Assembly (NCBI GenBank): GCA_910574455.1
Contig: CAJSYZ010000009.1
Span: 4,481,040-4,545,039, forward strand
Reading direction: 5' to 3'
Source of the DNA: Trichaptum fuscoviolaceum
Lineage: Eukaryota; Basidiomycota; Agaricomycetes; Hymenochaetales; Trichaptaceae
DNA: 64,000 nt
Each line of letters starts with the position of its first letter. The stretch's first letter is position 1. A program made the position numbers and the translations under genes. The notes beneath the pieces are model-generated. The model made no database searches. It saw only the letters and a program-made list of their open reading frames with translations, and was not told the DNA's origin. Positions 39,231 to 51,200 of the stretch are shown one piece after another.

Positions 39231-40790
39231 TGTTTAAAGGATCTCCTTCTCTAGACCGCAAGGAAAGCAACACTCACTTTTTGTCATCGATCGCATAAGC
39301 GCCAGTCCTACGGGACTCTCAGCCTGAAGAAGGTCGTAGTGATCTCTGATGATCTCCGTCTCGCTCTTTCGCGTGCCCACGTAGCAATGGGGGAGAAGGG
39401 GGGTGGGCTTGAGAAAGACGGCTGGGCGTACGGCAGCAAGTGCTGGTCGACCGCAGCGACGACGCTGTCGATGGTGTCTGCGGCGATTTCGTTCTCCACG
39501 GAAATGGCTGATTTGACTTCGGCGACCGTATAGTCTGTAAATGACTCGGTGTTGTCGACTTCGATATAGCCGAAGATACGGAGTTGCGCGTGCGAAACGC
39601 TTGCAAAGCTTCTGATTAGGTAGAAGACTTAGCCATAGGTGGATCAGGATTTGAGAACTGCTCACCAGAGCTCTGACAACGTGGGCATTACCTGGTCAAT
39701 GTGGAGGCACCGCGTCTCCAAATTCCCTCTTCAGGCCACAGAGGAGGAAGCTACACACCCTCAGGCGTATGTTGCTACGCCATCGAAGGCCTGCACATTT
39801 TGACTGCGAAGTATGGACGGAATGTCTCCTTTCCTATAGTCTCCCCGACTGTATCAGCCGCACACGTAACAATAGCTCTCAGACCCATTTCCTCCCCTTC
39901 TTTAAGCAGAACGTGGAAGTGCTTCAGCTTGTCCATCATCGGTGCTACGGAAGGAAGTTGCCTCGCGACGCGTGCGCGTCAAGCTCGGTCGCGTCTGTAG
40001 CAACCGCCTTGACCTTGAGCGGCGCGGTGTTGAACAGGCCCGTGAGGCGCTCAATGGGAAGCGCGAGCTCGGCAACGTCCTGCAAGAGCTCAAACAGCGT
40101 GTCAAGCGTCGTACATGCCAGGCGCTGCGTCGTGAGATTAGCAATGAGCTCTATGGAGGCTAGGTTGAGCGCGGCGTATCAGTTGATACCATCCACTAGC
40201 AAGGGTAGCCGACTGCAGTAAACACGCTGGCATCGTGGTCTTAAAGTCAACGCTCAAAGAATGGGCAGACTTGTGGCATGTCCGGCGTCATGTATCCCGA
40301 GGGCCTCTCGACGACAACACCGGGCACCACCATCGCGCCATGACGCGCATCTGAATTTAGACATGCACTCGACAAGCCGTACTTGATGAGGATGCTGAGC
40401 GCATGGAAGACGTGTGCCGGAAGGAGTGAATGTGAGAGCGTGTCGATAATGCGCAGAGCTGAACGCGGGATGGCATTGCTGAACAGAGGTACCTCCTACA
40501 TTCCTCGTCAGTACAAAACGCCTCGTGATGACCAGAGCGACGCACCAAATTCACCGATGTCTCGATGACGTCGAAGACATGCCTTGCTCTCTGCTCGCTG
40601 CCCGCAACCATGGACCGCTGCACAATACACCACCGTCAATGCCTAGACATCTCGGATGACATCCTTCTCCTCAAGTCGCTCTCAATACACGTCACCGACG
40701 GAGGTGCAAAGCTCGCCGCTCTCTGGATCTTGCAGGAGACTCTCGAAGCTTTGATAGGGTTGTGATGTGCTCCTGGATTGCTTCAGCGGT
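39231..40790 (-). pseudogene. Importin-beta (Kap123/importin-4-like) pseudogene fragment
   Basis: Minus-strand ENEIAADTIDSVVAAVDQHL followed by LPYAQ lies at about 39425-39499. Further pieces to about 40750 correspond to the segments seen at 10360-11960. Broken in several frames. Confidence 0.65.
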
Positions 40791-41703
40791 GCCTTCATGG
40801 TATATCAGAAGGGTCGAGAGGTACAGCTAGTGATCGGATCGTGAAGACTCAAAATGAAAGTCTGGAGCGATGCCATCGTCACACTGGCATCCGTGACCGT
40901 GACCATGACTCCCGGAGTTCCGGTATCAACTTGGCCGCCGATTGCCAGCCTGCACTCTTCCTCCGACGTTCATCACAGGCCGAGATGAAACTTCATTCAC
41001 GCTCTCCGCTGCACGATGGCCAACTCCCCGGGCTGCTTCTCATATCATGTCGAGCTTCAAGTAATGGCTGGACTACAAAAGGTCGCAGGTCAGTCACAAG
41101 GTCAGAACACGAGGCAAAGGTGTTGTGATAAATTAAGAGAGCGTAGGGATATTCTATCACCTGAAACAAGAGCCAAATCATGGTTCGCGTTGGAGGTCGT
41201 ACAACGTGCACTGCTGAGCCAAACTGGCGTCGTCATTTATCGCCGATGGATCGCGTCCTTCTGCCTTCTTTCATCACCGCACATTACAAGACGTGATTAA
41301 CGCCCTTCGCCCTCAGATTCTGTGGCTTTATCGAGCCAATGCTTATGACGTTCGTACGTCATCCAGCCTTCGCTCTATCCCCATGGCCTATAGACACGAG
41401 GTATTATCTGGCGTTGGTGAGAACCCGGAGCACTATGGGAACTCGATTACCGCGAGACTTTCACTTATAGGCTTTGCAGACGATGTATTGAGAAGTGTAT
41501 GGGTACTGCTTGACTTCGCAAGATATCGATCACTCGCACCCAAGATCTGGTTCAGCGCTGGAATTGAACCTTCTATTACTGCTGTTATACTCCACGCTGC
41601 CTTGCTTTGTCCGCATGTTCTATGTATATTAGAGTCCAGTCTCATCGGCGACGAATACTCTCTTTCCTCTCACTTCCACATCCTTCTGCTCATAGTTGAC
41701 GAT
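40791..41703 (+). promoter_or_regulatory. Promoter and 5' leader module of array copy 5
   Basis: A more diverged version of the module before the other copies, with gtatattagag near 41625-41635 and a CT-rich leader before the ATG. A 185-codon open frame (41293-41850) crosses it but runs out of frame with the gene and is broken in the other copies. Confidence 0.45.
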
Positions 41704-44700
41704 ATGGCTGGTTTGTCCTTTCTTGCTGCAGATCATGGATTCGCGCTGACGCACCTTGACAGATCCGGAAATAGGTATGCGAATACCACTAGCACAAGTC
41801 ATTGCAGTATTGATGGCGTCAAGGTGTCAATTCGTCAAATGAGATCCTGAAAGAACTTCTCGCTGTCGCGAAGAACATTCAAGGCCTTCTCAGCCAGAAG
41901 AGTGATCAAGAAAGCAGTAAGTGATAATCTAAATCATCGTCGACTCATGTGTAAATGCGTCAACTCATTTCTGACGCAGGAGCAGCTCAGGAAATAAACG
42001 GAACGACGAATGAAAGCAAGGGTTCACCACAAGAAACAGTTACTGCTCAGGATCCTCCCAACGATGAGAATGCAATCACGGAGATGGCCAATGACAGTGA
42101 GTATTAATAATTGTTTATGACGGCAACCATTTTGGCTCAAATGTATTCACAGATGACTGGCCAAGCATCGAGAAGATATCGGAATATAGAATCAGATGTG
42201 CGAAGCACAAAAGGTATTCAACTCTATCTATCTCATCAAACAAGTCTAATGCCATGAACTTCTATTCAAGCGAGTGTGAGAAGATGCAGGTGGAGGTACG
42301 TACGGGACCTTATTGATTAAATATCTGGAAGTGACAAAGTATAGTTGGGATGCTTCATTGCACACTTGGGCATTGTCGAGGGCGACAATAAAGAGATTGA
42401 GAAAGCAGAATCGCTACGGACCGGATTGCTCGATCCCGTGCAATCTCTAGAGGAGGCTTTCGAGGCGACTCTCGATGGTACGTGGTTCTATTTTGTAGGC
42501 GAAGCTATTGCATGAGTGCTGATGGCTTGCTAGGGAGACCGGCTGCGATGAAGGAAGTTCGAAAGTCCTTCAATAGGCTTGATGACTTCGTTGGTTATTT
42601 CGTTGACACCCCGCACCAGAAAGACGCAGTTTATTCTGATAAAATCAGTAAATGGTGGAGGATCACTTATGTGAGTTCAGAGTACCTATTGCATATGCAA
42701 AGGATTAATCCTTCTACGCAAAGCGTGGATATATCAAAATCGGCGGTAAGTATTAAAGGCTATCAACTTGCAGCTTGATCTCTAATTGTGCGTGGTACAG
42801 ACCTCGTACGTGGTGGTAAACTTGTCGGATGCTTGGAATTCATCCACGACGTCTTCTTCTCCGAGTTGGAATCGGCAATGAGTGGTGTCGCCGAAGCACT
42901 GACAGCATTCGAAGAGAAATGTAAGTAATTTACTGTGTGTGATTGTTCGTCCATGATTCCACTCTCTAATGGTGACCTTGTTTCGTAGCTGCAATCGAAT
43001 GGGTGACACAGAAGATGGGGGAACTTGATAAGAAGTGTACAGCATACATAAGCAGCATATCCCCTACCACAGACTCGGACAGCAGTCCAAGTGCTTGGGT
43101 GAGTCCGGATGAAGTTGTCCAGTTCAGGGAAAGGATTGTGAAACATAAATCGTAAGACTTCATTTCTCAATCTCGTTAGTTACTGATTGATCTAGCTTCT
43201 ACTAGGTCATGTAATGTGATGCAAGAAGAGGTATGTGTCTAGTTTCCATCATTTAGATCTCAAGTAGTGACAAATGCAGCTGGGTCATCTTATTGAACAC
43301 TACGGTGTCGTTGGAGGTGATAAAGAAGTTGTCAAAGAAGCATTAGTATTGCAAAAGAAATTACTTGCTCCCTTGGACTCTTTGGAGCGTGCTATGAATG
43401 TCACGGCTCACGGTATGTGACATTATGTATCAAGTAGTTTGAGCTGATAAGATATCCTAAGCTCCAGAAAGACGAAAGGCAATGGTCGACGCAATGGTCT
43501 CGTTTAAAGACATTCATTTTTACGTGAACAGCTTCCAGAGGAGTCTGTATCACCAGAAGCATGCATTCTATTTTCGAAAAGTAAAAAAATGGGTGAACTG
43601 TCTTTGGGTGAGCACAACGTTTGCGATGCAAGTCCGAGGCTAATTTCGGATGTGAAAAGAATGGGATGCTCAAAGTAATGAGTGAGCATAGAGCCTATCT
43701 GACATGAACAAAACTCATCAGAACTTTTAAACTTAGGTTTATTACGTGAAAATAGGGTAGTGGAATGCATGAGATACATCAACAATAATCTGTTCCCCGA
43801 CTTGGAGGAGGTGATGATTGGCGCAAGTAAATCTTCAGAAATTCGAAAACTTCCCGGAGAGATCGTGGGTGCAGGAAGCGTTGTTGAAGAACTAAAGACT
43901 TTCGGAAAGGAGTGTAAGTAGAATATCACCCATTGCATTCATACACACTCTAACTCAAGTCTAGCCCTACCGAAATTCCTTGTCGACCAGATGGAGAGGG
44001 ACACAACGCGATATATCAACTTAACGACGATCGCCACCTTCTTCTCCAGCGTGACTGCGACCACACTCCAGTTCACGTACGCGCCGACGGACTCGGAACC
44101 ATCCAACTCCTTGAGAGGAGTAGTTAACCTTTTCTGGTTCTTGTCGCTAGTCTTCAGTGTATCATCAGGTGTGAGTAGCTTGCTCGGATTGACGTGGAGG
44201 AAATCTTCAATGTGCGTGATATATTCTGTTTGTAAGTTTAAGCTAACTAATATGCGTTTAAGATATGACTCTCGTGTTCCTCCTAAACTGATTCGCTTGT
44301 GGTTTGACAAGGCACCCATGCTCTTCCTGATTATTTCAGCTGTCGCTTTCGTCATTGGACTAAATATGTTTGCATACTTGTCTCTCCAGGTTCGTCGTAA
44401 AGAACATTAAATTCAGTGCAAAGTCTAACGGATAGCCAGCCACGATATGTCTCTTTCTCAACGACTACTCTCACCGGGATACTCGGCGCGTGCTTATTGT
44501 CCGTTACGGCTTGGTTTATATACCAACTCAAGCACGAGTCCATTTGGGCTGGCTGGGTCAGGACAGTCATGAAGCCGATTACGAAAATCGCTGGATGGAT
44601 CGGGAGAGGCATGAAATGGATCTGGAAACTGGTAATCCGGCCCTACAAGCTGAATTCGCACCTACAGCGCAATATCTATTGGTAACCCTCCTTCTGCTGC

Positions 44701-45711
44701 TACGCCAAATTCGAGCTGACGATGGGTTTTAAGGGCATTCGGAATGGACAACCGCGTAGCACGTCTAAATTATGAAATTTGTTGTGATGACTGGGACCAT
44801 GACTGGCCAGAACCGTACCTTCTCTCAAAACTCGTCCGTTGCTTCACATATCCGATTAAGAAGTGCTGTCTGGTAACAAAGAAGGCTCTTTCTAGCCTTG
44901 GTCGTTTTCTCAGGAAGCATATATGCATATCCTATCACAGAGGACATACAGAAGGAGACGTTGAGTCAATGGGAACGGATGGTGAGCAAGATGCCGAAGC
45001 AGCGGAGGAAACCTCCCCCGTCGAGAAACTGAGGAGCGAGTTTCATAAATCTCTGCATGAGATGTTTAGTGATGCTTCTCGGGTGGAAGAAATAATGTCA
45101 GACATCAGCCGATGGGAGTTAGGAAGGTAAAGAACACAAATAAGTACCAAAGCAGCACTCTAACCTCAGCTGTCATGCATAGCGAAGAAGATGCCGAGAA
45201 GTATCTCAAGAACGAGCTTTGGGGTTACCCAGATCTGTTAAAAAGGTTTTTTGATGACGTACGGCCAGCCTTGGTCATAGCGCGCGACAACGAAAAGGCC
45301 CAAGAAGCGAAGGAGGAACAGGAAAATCGAGAACGGAGGCACATCAACATCAACGCCGATCCTCCACATCCGACTTCCGACAGCGGGGGTCAAGACATGT
45401 ATCGCGCTGTATCTGCCCCACGCCATGGCGCTTTAGATTCCCCAGACATCACGCCTGATTCTCCACATGTGACAGAGATAGAACCCCGTCAAGATAGCCA
45501 AGCTCAGCCGGAAGACCATATTCTTCGACCTCCGTTGGCGGCGGTAGTGATCCCAGAGGAAGCAGAACCTAATGCTCGAGACGAAAATCCGCAAATGGAT
45601 GCTCTCGGTGAAGACGAGAGAGCGCATTCGCATGCCGAGATCGAGAAACCTCCGTCTGCTTCAGAAGACTACCGTGAAGGATCACAGAGCAACAGAGAGT
45701 CGGGAGAGTGA
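41704..45711 (+). CDS. Array copy 5: intact four-TM membrane protein
   Basis: Starts with 7-nt exon ATGGCTG (41704-41710), 12-nt exon 41763-41774, and exon 3 at 41824-41916, giving MADPEIGVNSSNEILKELLA. The 22-nt exon 9 encodes RGYIKIG before DLVRGGK. Module B differs strongly from copies 1, 2, 4 and 6 (LGHLIEHYGVVGGDKEVV) and resembles copy 3. The second 22-nt exon (NGMLKVM) is flanked by a longer intron than in the others. Membrane exons are almost identical to those of the other copies. One WK unit (GMKWIWK) is present and the CYKLNS-type linker is shortened (RPYKLNSHLQ). The tail ends in SNRESGE. No stop or frameshift was found when all exons were joined by phase. Confidence 0.78.
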
Positions 45712-47474
45712 TAATATAACTTAGTGAGGTACTATAGTTCTTGTGCGTACAACTGGTCTGCACGACACAAACACGATGTGCACGGAGCATGGCCTCATTA
45801 GCCTTTCTCTCTTGTATAGTTTCTGATATGCAATTAGTATTTGTTCTAACCCCGATAAATGTCAATGTACTCAGGAGTGCTTCGATCGTAATAAATACCA
45901 AAGGATTCCTATATTGCACACGGATATAATCGGTCTCCTATATAAAGGAGGTACAGATCGTACAAACAGCAGCAGCACCCTACTACAGCCAACCATACCT
46001 GCTCACGTAGACTGAAAAACCAACGCGTTGGAGAACGTCAATGCGCTCGGTAACTGGCGCGTACCGACGCCCTTGCAGATGGACTGCTTCTTCCTGATGC
46101 TCTCCGTGCTCTCGGCTAATGTCTATACAATGTTTAGTACCCATCCCTCCGACTTGTCCGGCATATAAAGCTCACAGACGCCATGTGCACTCGTCAGTTT
46201 GGGGTTGGTATTCAGGGTGGCGCTAAGTAGCGAGGCTGGACCGTTGTGTTGACAGGAGCGGGGTAAGTATGGGAATGGGTCTGGGCCTTTATTCCTAAAA
46301 TTTCGAGAAACAATGGCTCTGGATACTGTCAGTCATATGGGATGGGGCATATCGTCATCTGCAGGTCAAATCTGACTGTCTTTTCCGTGCCCCCACGTCA
46401 GTGGCAAACTAACTGCGTTCGCCTTCGGAGACAATTGGGAATACTTGTCTGCCACTATTTTGGCTTTCAGAGGAACCACCACATATCTGACATGCTCTGT
46501 GTAATATGTCGAACGAAGGATCGCATAGGTGGTTCTTCGAACAGCATAGTTTGAGAAAGAGCATGAGGAATCGACAAAGGTTGAGGCGATGGAGGTCGAG
46601 GAGCTTGACACCAGCTCGTCTGAACAGAATGAATGTCCAGTGGTAAAACAGGACCAAATGAAAGTGGATACCGAAAAGGATTGCGTGACGTTAAGATTGA
46701 ATTGCTGTTTGTCCAGACTGGAGGCATGATGAGAATGGTAAGGAGCCATTGATTGCGATCACACCGTGAGATAAGAGACGAAAATCAAGAAGAAGAGCGA
46801 TAAAATGATTGAACGCGAGAGTTGCTAGACGGAAATGCTTGGGAAGTGCTTCCGGACAAAACAGAGTTGAGAACAAGTAAAGGAGGGCTGGTACTATCGG
46901 CTTATCAGTATAGCATCTCGAAGTTAGTCAACGGAGGTAAGAGACAAGAGGAAGCCGTAAACACTCATCGATAAAATTAATCCTTCCCAGACGACTGGCT
47001 CCTAAGACTTTCGTAATTCTCCGATCTCAGCCGACGATGACTGCAGATATGACGCACGCAATCCGCTTGGCCCCTGGCGGTCATCGCCGATCCTTCGCGG
47101 TCGATGCTGTCCAATTGGCAATCCAGATCGGAATCGATTAAGAAAGTCACCGGATATTGACGACAGCAGAAGGAAACCCAGCACCCTTGTTCTTTAAGAG
47201 AGTAGCTTTGAGTCCGTTAATATCCGTAGCACTCTGCCCATCGGTGAAAGATTGATTTTATCCATGGTGGCAACCAGAAAGACATCGTGGAGAGACAGTT
47301 GCGGGATGGCGGTGGTTTACATTCTCACGGTTCCAGGCACAATAACCTCCCCGACTCCGAGTCCCCCTTGTTCTGGTCTTTGGTCGATTGACCAAGTCTC
47401 GCGATTGCATCAATACCCGCACTTCATCGTTAGGAAGTATTGCACTGACTTCCCGCCCCAATCATACAACTCTG
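45712..47474. repeat. Downstream repeat module after copy 5
   Basis: 45712-45877 is shared 3' flank. 45878-46932 is a ~1,055-bp segment also present after copy 6 (62524-63580) but absent after copy 1; it contains a TATA-like tatataaagg at about 45938-45947 and minus-strand open stretches of unknown meaning. 46933-47474 is the repeat module seen at 8455-8980. Confidence 0.55.
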
Positions 47475-48289
47475 TAGCCTCGTGACCAGGCCAGGCTACT
47501 TTTTTTGTATATGTCTGCTGTGGCAGACTCGGCGTAGCCGGCCTGGTATCCGAGCCTCTGAAATTAGCTGATGATGCAGGGAGTTTGAAATAAACCCACT
47601 TAAGGTAGTGATATCATAGGTCTCGCTCATGTAATAGTAGCTTAATTTTAGACTTTTTCGCTAATTCATATTTTTGTCACGCCCATAGTGCCAGGCATTA
47701 CATCTCGTAACTTGAGCGCCTCGACGGCGCTCAACGTCAATCAACGATGGTCTTCTCCTGCTCGACATCGTGGATATGTGAGAGTTTTGATCAAAAAAAC
47801 CGCCCCGAAATCGCGCGTTCGACGTTGTATTTACACGTCAGTTGGCACGCGTCTCTGTCACACCGTGACGGCAATGTTCCGTAAATAAAATTAAGCTTTT
47901 AGTCCCTGTTTGTTTGTTTGTTTGTTTATTCCATTATAGTGACTGCAGGCCCTCTAGGGCCTATGGCGCACTTAAAGTACAAGTCTATCTACCGTGCAAT
48001 GGGAGAAAATCTAGAGCTACGTGCGTATAAAGTGTAGTAAGTTTCAAGGAAAAGAGGGAGGTATGATCTATGAGAGGTATAAGTGGTAAGGATACAGTTT
48101 TGCGAAGGAACGCTGAGAAAGGGGCGCGCATATAGAGTAAGAATACAGTGTCGGAAATGATACAAGGTGCAGTTTTTGGAGCATGCGTGCGATGAGTGTA
48201 ATAAGGGCATTTGTATATGCCATCTAAGAGACATAAATAAGAAGAGAGAGGAAGGAATGGAAGCGGGGAATAAAGAAAGCCAGGAGCCA

Positions 48290-51200
48290 TCAGTCCGGGT
48301 CCCTTGGTTGGGCATCCTGGGTGGACACTTGGTCGGAAGGGAACAGGGTAAGAAACCGTCCTGAGCTCTTGATGAAGCCCAGTACTGGTCCGAGGCGCGC
48401 TTTTGGTCCCAAGAGAGAGCGAAGAGTCAGCGGGCGGTTCCGTAGGGCATTCCGGAGTTCACGCCGCTGTTCTACAAATCTTCGACACACAATGAGGAAG
48501 TGTGCCGGAGTTTCCGGATCGCCGCACCACGCGCATAGAGGAGAGTCTGCGCGGCCAATGCGGTGAAGATAAGCATTGAGTGGTGCGTGGCCGGTACGCA
48601 GCTGGGTCAAGGCTGCGCACTCGCCGCGATTCCGGTCCTTGTAGAGAGCTCGGACGCCTCGTGTGGGTGGGCTAAGGTCCACAGGGCGGAGCTTCTTCGC
48701 ACTGGAGGTCTTGGTCCATTCGCTCTTCCATTGCTTGGTCGCGCGGGTCGTCCGAGAAGCAATGAGAGCCGCGGCGCTCGCAGGGAGGGGACGAGTGAGG
48801 GTCCGGAGTCGCCCCGGCTGATTAGCTGCGGGGCCCTGGGCAGCGGTTTTTGCCTCGGTATCCACCCACTCGTTGGCCTCGATGTCTTCGTGTCCTGGTA
48901 CCCAGTGAATCTCCAGACGGAGGGATCGTCTGTCCTTCCGGAGGCGATAGAGTTCCTTCCGGAAGGCGTCCAGGAGATATTGGCCATACTGAGGTTTGGG
49001 TGTCTTGATGGCTGCGATGGCGGGCTGGCAGTCGATAAATAGGGCGGCCCGCGTGGCTCGGGGGGTCGCCCTTATTAAATCGAGGCCTAAGAGGGCGCCG
49101 CACACCTCGGCTTCGAACACCGTATGGTCCTGGGTAGTTCCTAAGTAGAAGCGTCGCACGTCCGGGGAAAAGCTTGGCCTTGGGATTGGTCGAACTGAGG
49201 GCTCTGGGGTCGAAAGGGAACTAGAAGAGATTAATATAGGAGAGAGAGTAGGAATACATGCATTCTGCGCAGGAGAAGAAAAAGAGAGAGAGAGCGGGAA
49301 AGAATAAGGAAATTGAGAGAAAATGCCTACTTGCACTCCACCGTTGGCTGAGCTGCCTAGAACTTCTTCGTACCCTTCGTTCGTCATTCCATTACCTCCA
49401 ACCCTCCTCGTGCCTTCCACCGGCTTCGGGCTTCGCATGTACGCGTCGTACGGAGGCCTGGGACGCCCGCCTATTGCAACGGCGGCTGCCCCTACTCCCC
49501 CTTTGAAACCCGAGCCATCGCTGAAGATGCAGAGGGATCCGCTCAGGACCGCGGCTTCAGCGACCTCCTTAGCGGCCGTCCTGGATTTGGCTTGGTGCAC
49601 AGTCAGGTACGTGCTGGCAAGGTCTTGGTCTCGGATGGGTCGTACCGACTCAATAGGTTGTCGAAGTTCGGGGAAAGCATCCATGAGTTTGTGGATGGCT
49701 GACTGATGTCTCCGGACACTCCTACGGCATCGCTGGACGATGGGTTGCAGTGGGTGGCTGTTGGGAAGCGTGCAGAGGCGGACGGCCGCCTTGAAGGTCG
49801 CGAGCTGAAGGCGGAGCGAGGTCGGTAGTAAGTAAGCATGGTAGTCAGCCATGTCCGTCGCCGTAGTGCGCAAGGCTCCCGTAATGAGCATTGCAGCTCG
49901 CCGCTGGAGTTTGGCAATCGTCCGAGTGAGGCCTATGTTGCCTATCCTTCGTTTCAAGCCTTCTCGTACCGGCTCATACCAAGCTATGAGAGCGTATTCC
50001 ACCCTCGGGAAAACCATAGCCAGTGCAAGTTGGCGCATATATCCATGTGGGATCTTCAACCTGTTTAATGCTCCCAGAGTGCGCGTTCCCCGCGCCAGAG
50101 CTTGTTCGGCATGATATTTGAAGGTGAGTTTATCGTCCAACACTACTCCGAGATACTTGGCTGAGGTGGAGGCCTCAATTCTATGGTTCTTAAAGTGCAG
50201 AGCGAAATCGACGCCTTCGGGGCGGGGTTTACGGCCCCAGAAGTGCACGAGCTGAAATTTGGCGTAGTCGAACCGAGAGCCGGTACGGGTCCCCCACTGG
50301 CCTGCGTCCTGCAGGAAGGTATTAAGAGTGGTGATGTTATCGATTACTGTGTTGCTGATGACGAGTTTTGCCGTATCGTCGATGAAGCCAGATGAGGGGT
50401 CCGAGCGCTTCGCAGGGAGCTCTAGGAGGTCGGAGTTGAAGAGTAGGTATAGTATTGGGGAGAGGGGAGAGCCTTGGGGAATCCCGAGGGGGACTGGGTG
50501 CGGGGCCGAGGTGTAATCGTCGAAAGAAAGGGTGGTGGTGCGGTCCGACAGAAAACTCCGAATCCATTGCACCAAAGTGGACGGGAGGCCGCATTGCTTG
50601 AGTTTGGCCAGTAAAGTCGGGTGGGGGACGGTGGGGAAGGCCTGTGATATATCCATGAGCAGTAGACTAGCCACTTTCCCTGTACGCCACGCATCTTTGA
50701 TTTTCTGGGTAAGAAATAAGACGGCGTCCGTAGTGGTTCTCCCCGGTCGTCCACCAAACTGGTTCGCTGGGAGGAGTCCATGCTCTTCCGCTAGGTCTGC
50801 AATGCGCGTCGCAACTACTGACTCGAGGACCTTTCCGAGCGTTTCCTCCAGTGCCACCGGCCTGTATGCTTTTGGGACTGCATAGTCACTCTTGCCTGGT
50901 TTCCGGAGTGTAACGGTGTTGTATGTGCGCCAGCGTTCCGGGAAATAGCCCAGGGAGAGTGACGCGTTCAAGATGCGCAGGAGGACGGGCCCCAGGAAAG
51001 CCTGAAAGGCTTTGATGGCCATATTTGGGATGCCTGAGGGGCCGGGTGCCTTGAACGGGGCCAGTCTTGTGATCGCTCGGTCGATGTCTGACTCTGTGAA
51101 TGGATGGAAGAGGATGATCTCGTCGTCCGGGTCTGGTGTCGGTGCTGGGGGTTGATAGTTCGCCAACGGGGCAGGGAAGAACGTGTCAAAAAGGATCTCG

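Noticed and set aside
41293..41850. A 185-codon plus-strand open frame overlapping the start of copy 5
   Set aside because: It is out of frame with the gene, crosses the micro-exon splice sites, and the homologous sequence in the other copies is frame-shifted; it is better explained as leader sequence.
46366..46749. A conserved minus-strand 127-codon frame also found at 62975-63397
   Set aside because: It is conserved only because the whole segment is duplicated; downstream the two copies disagree in frame, and no motif or splice chain supports a gene.
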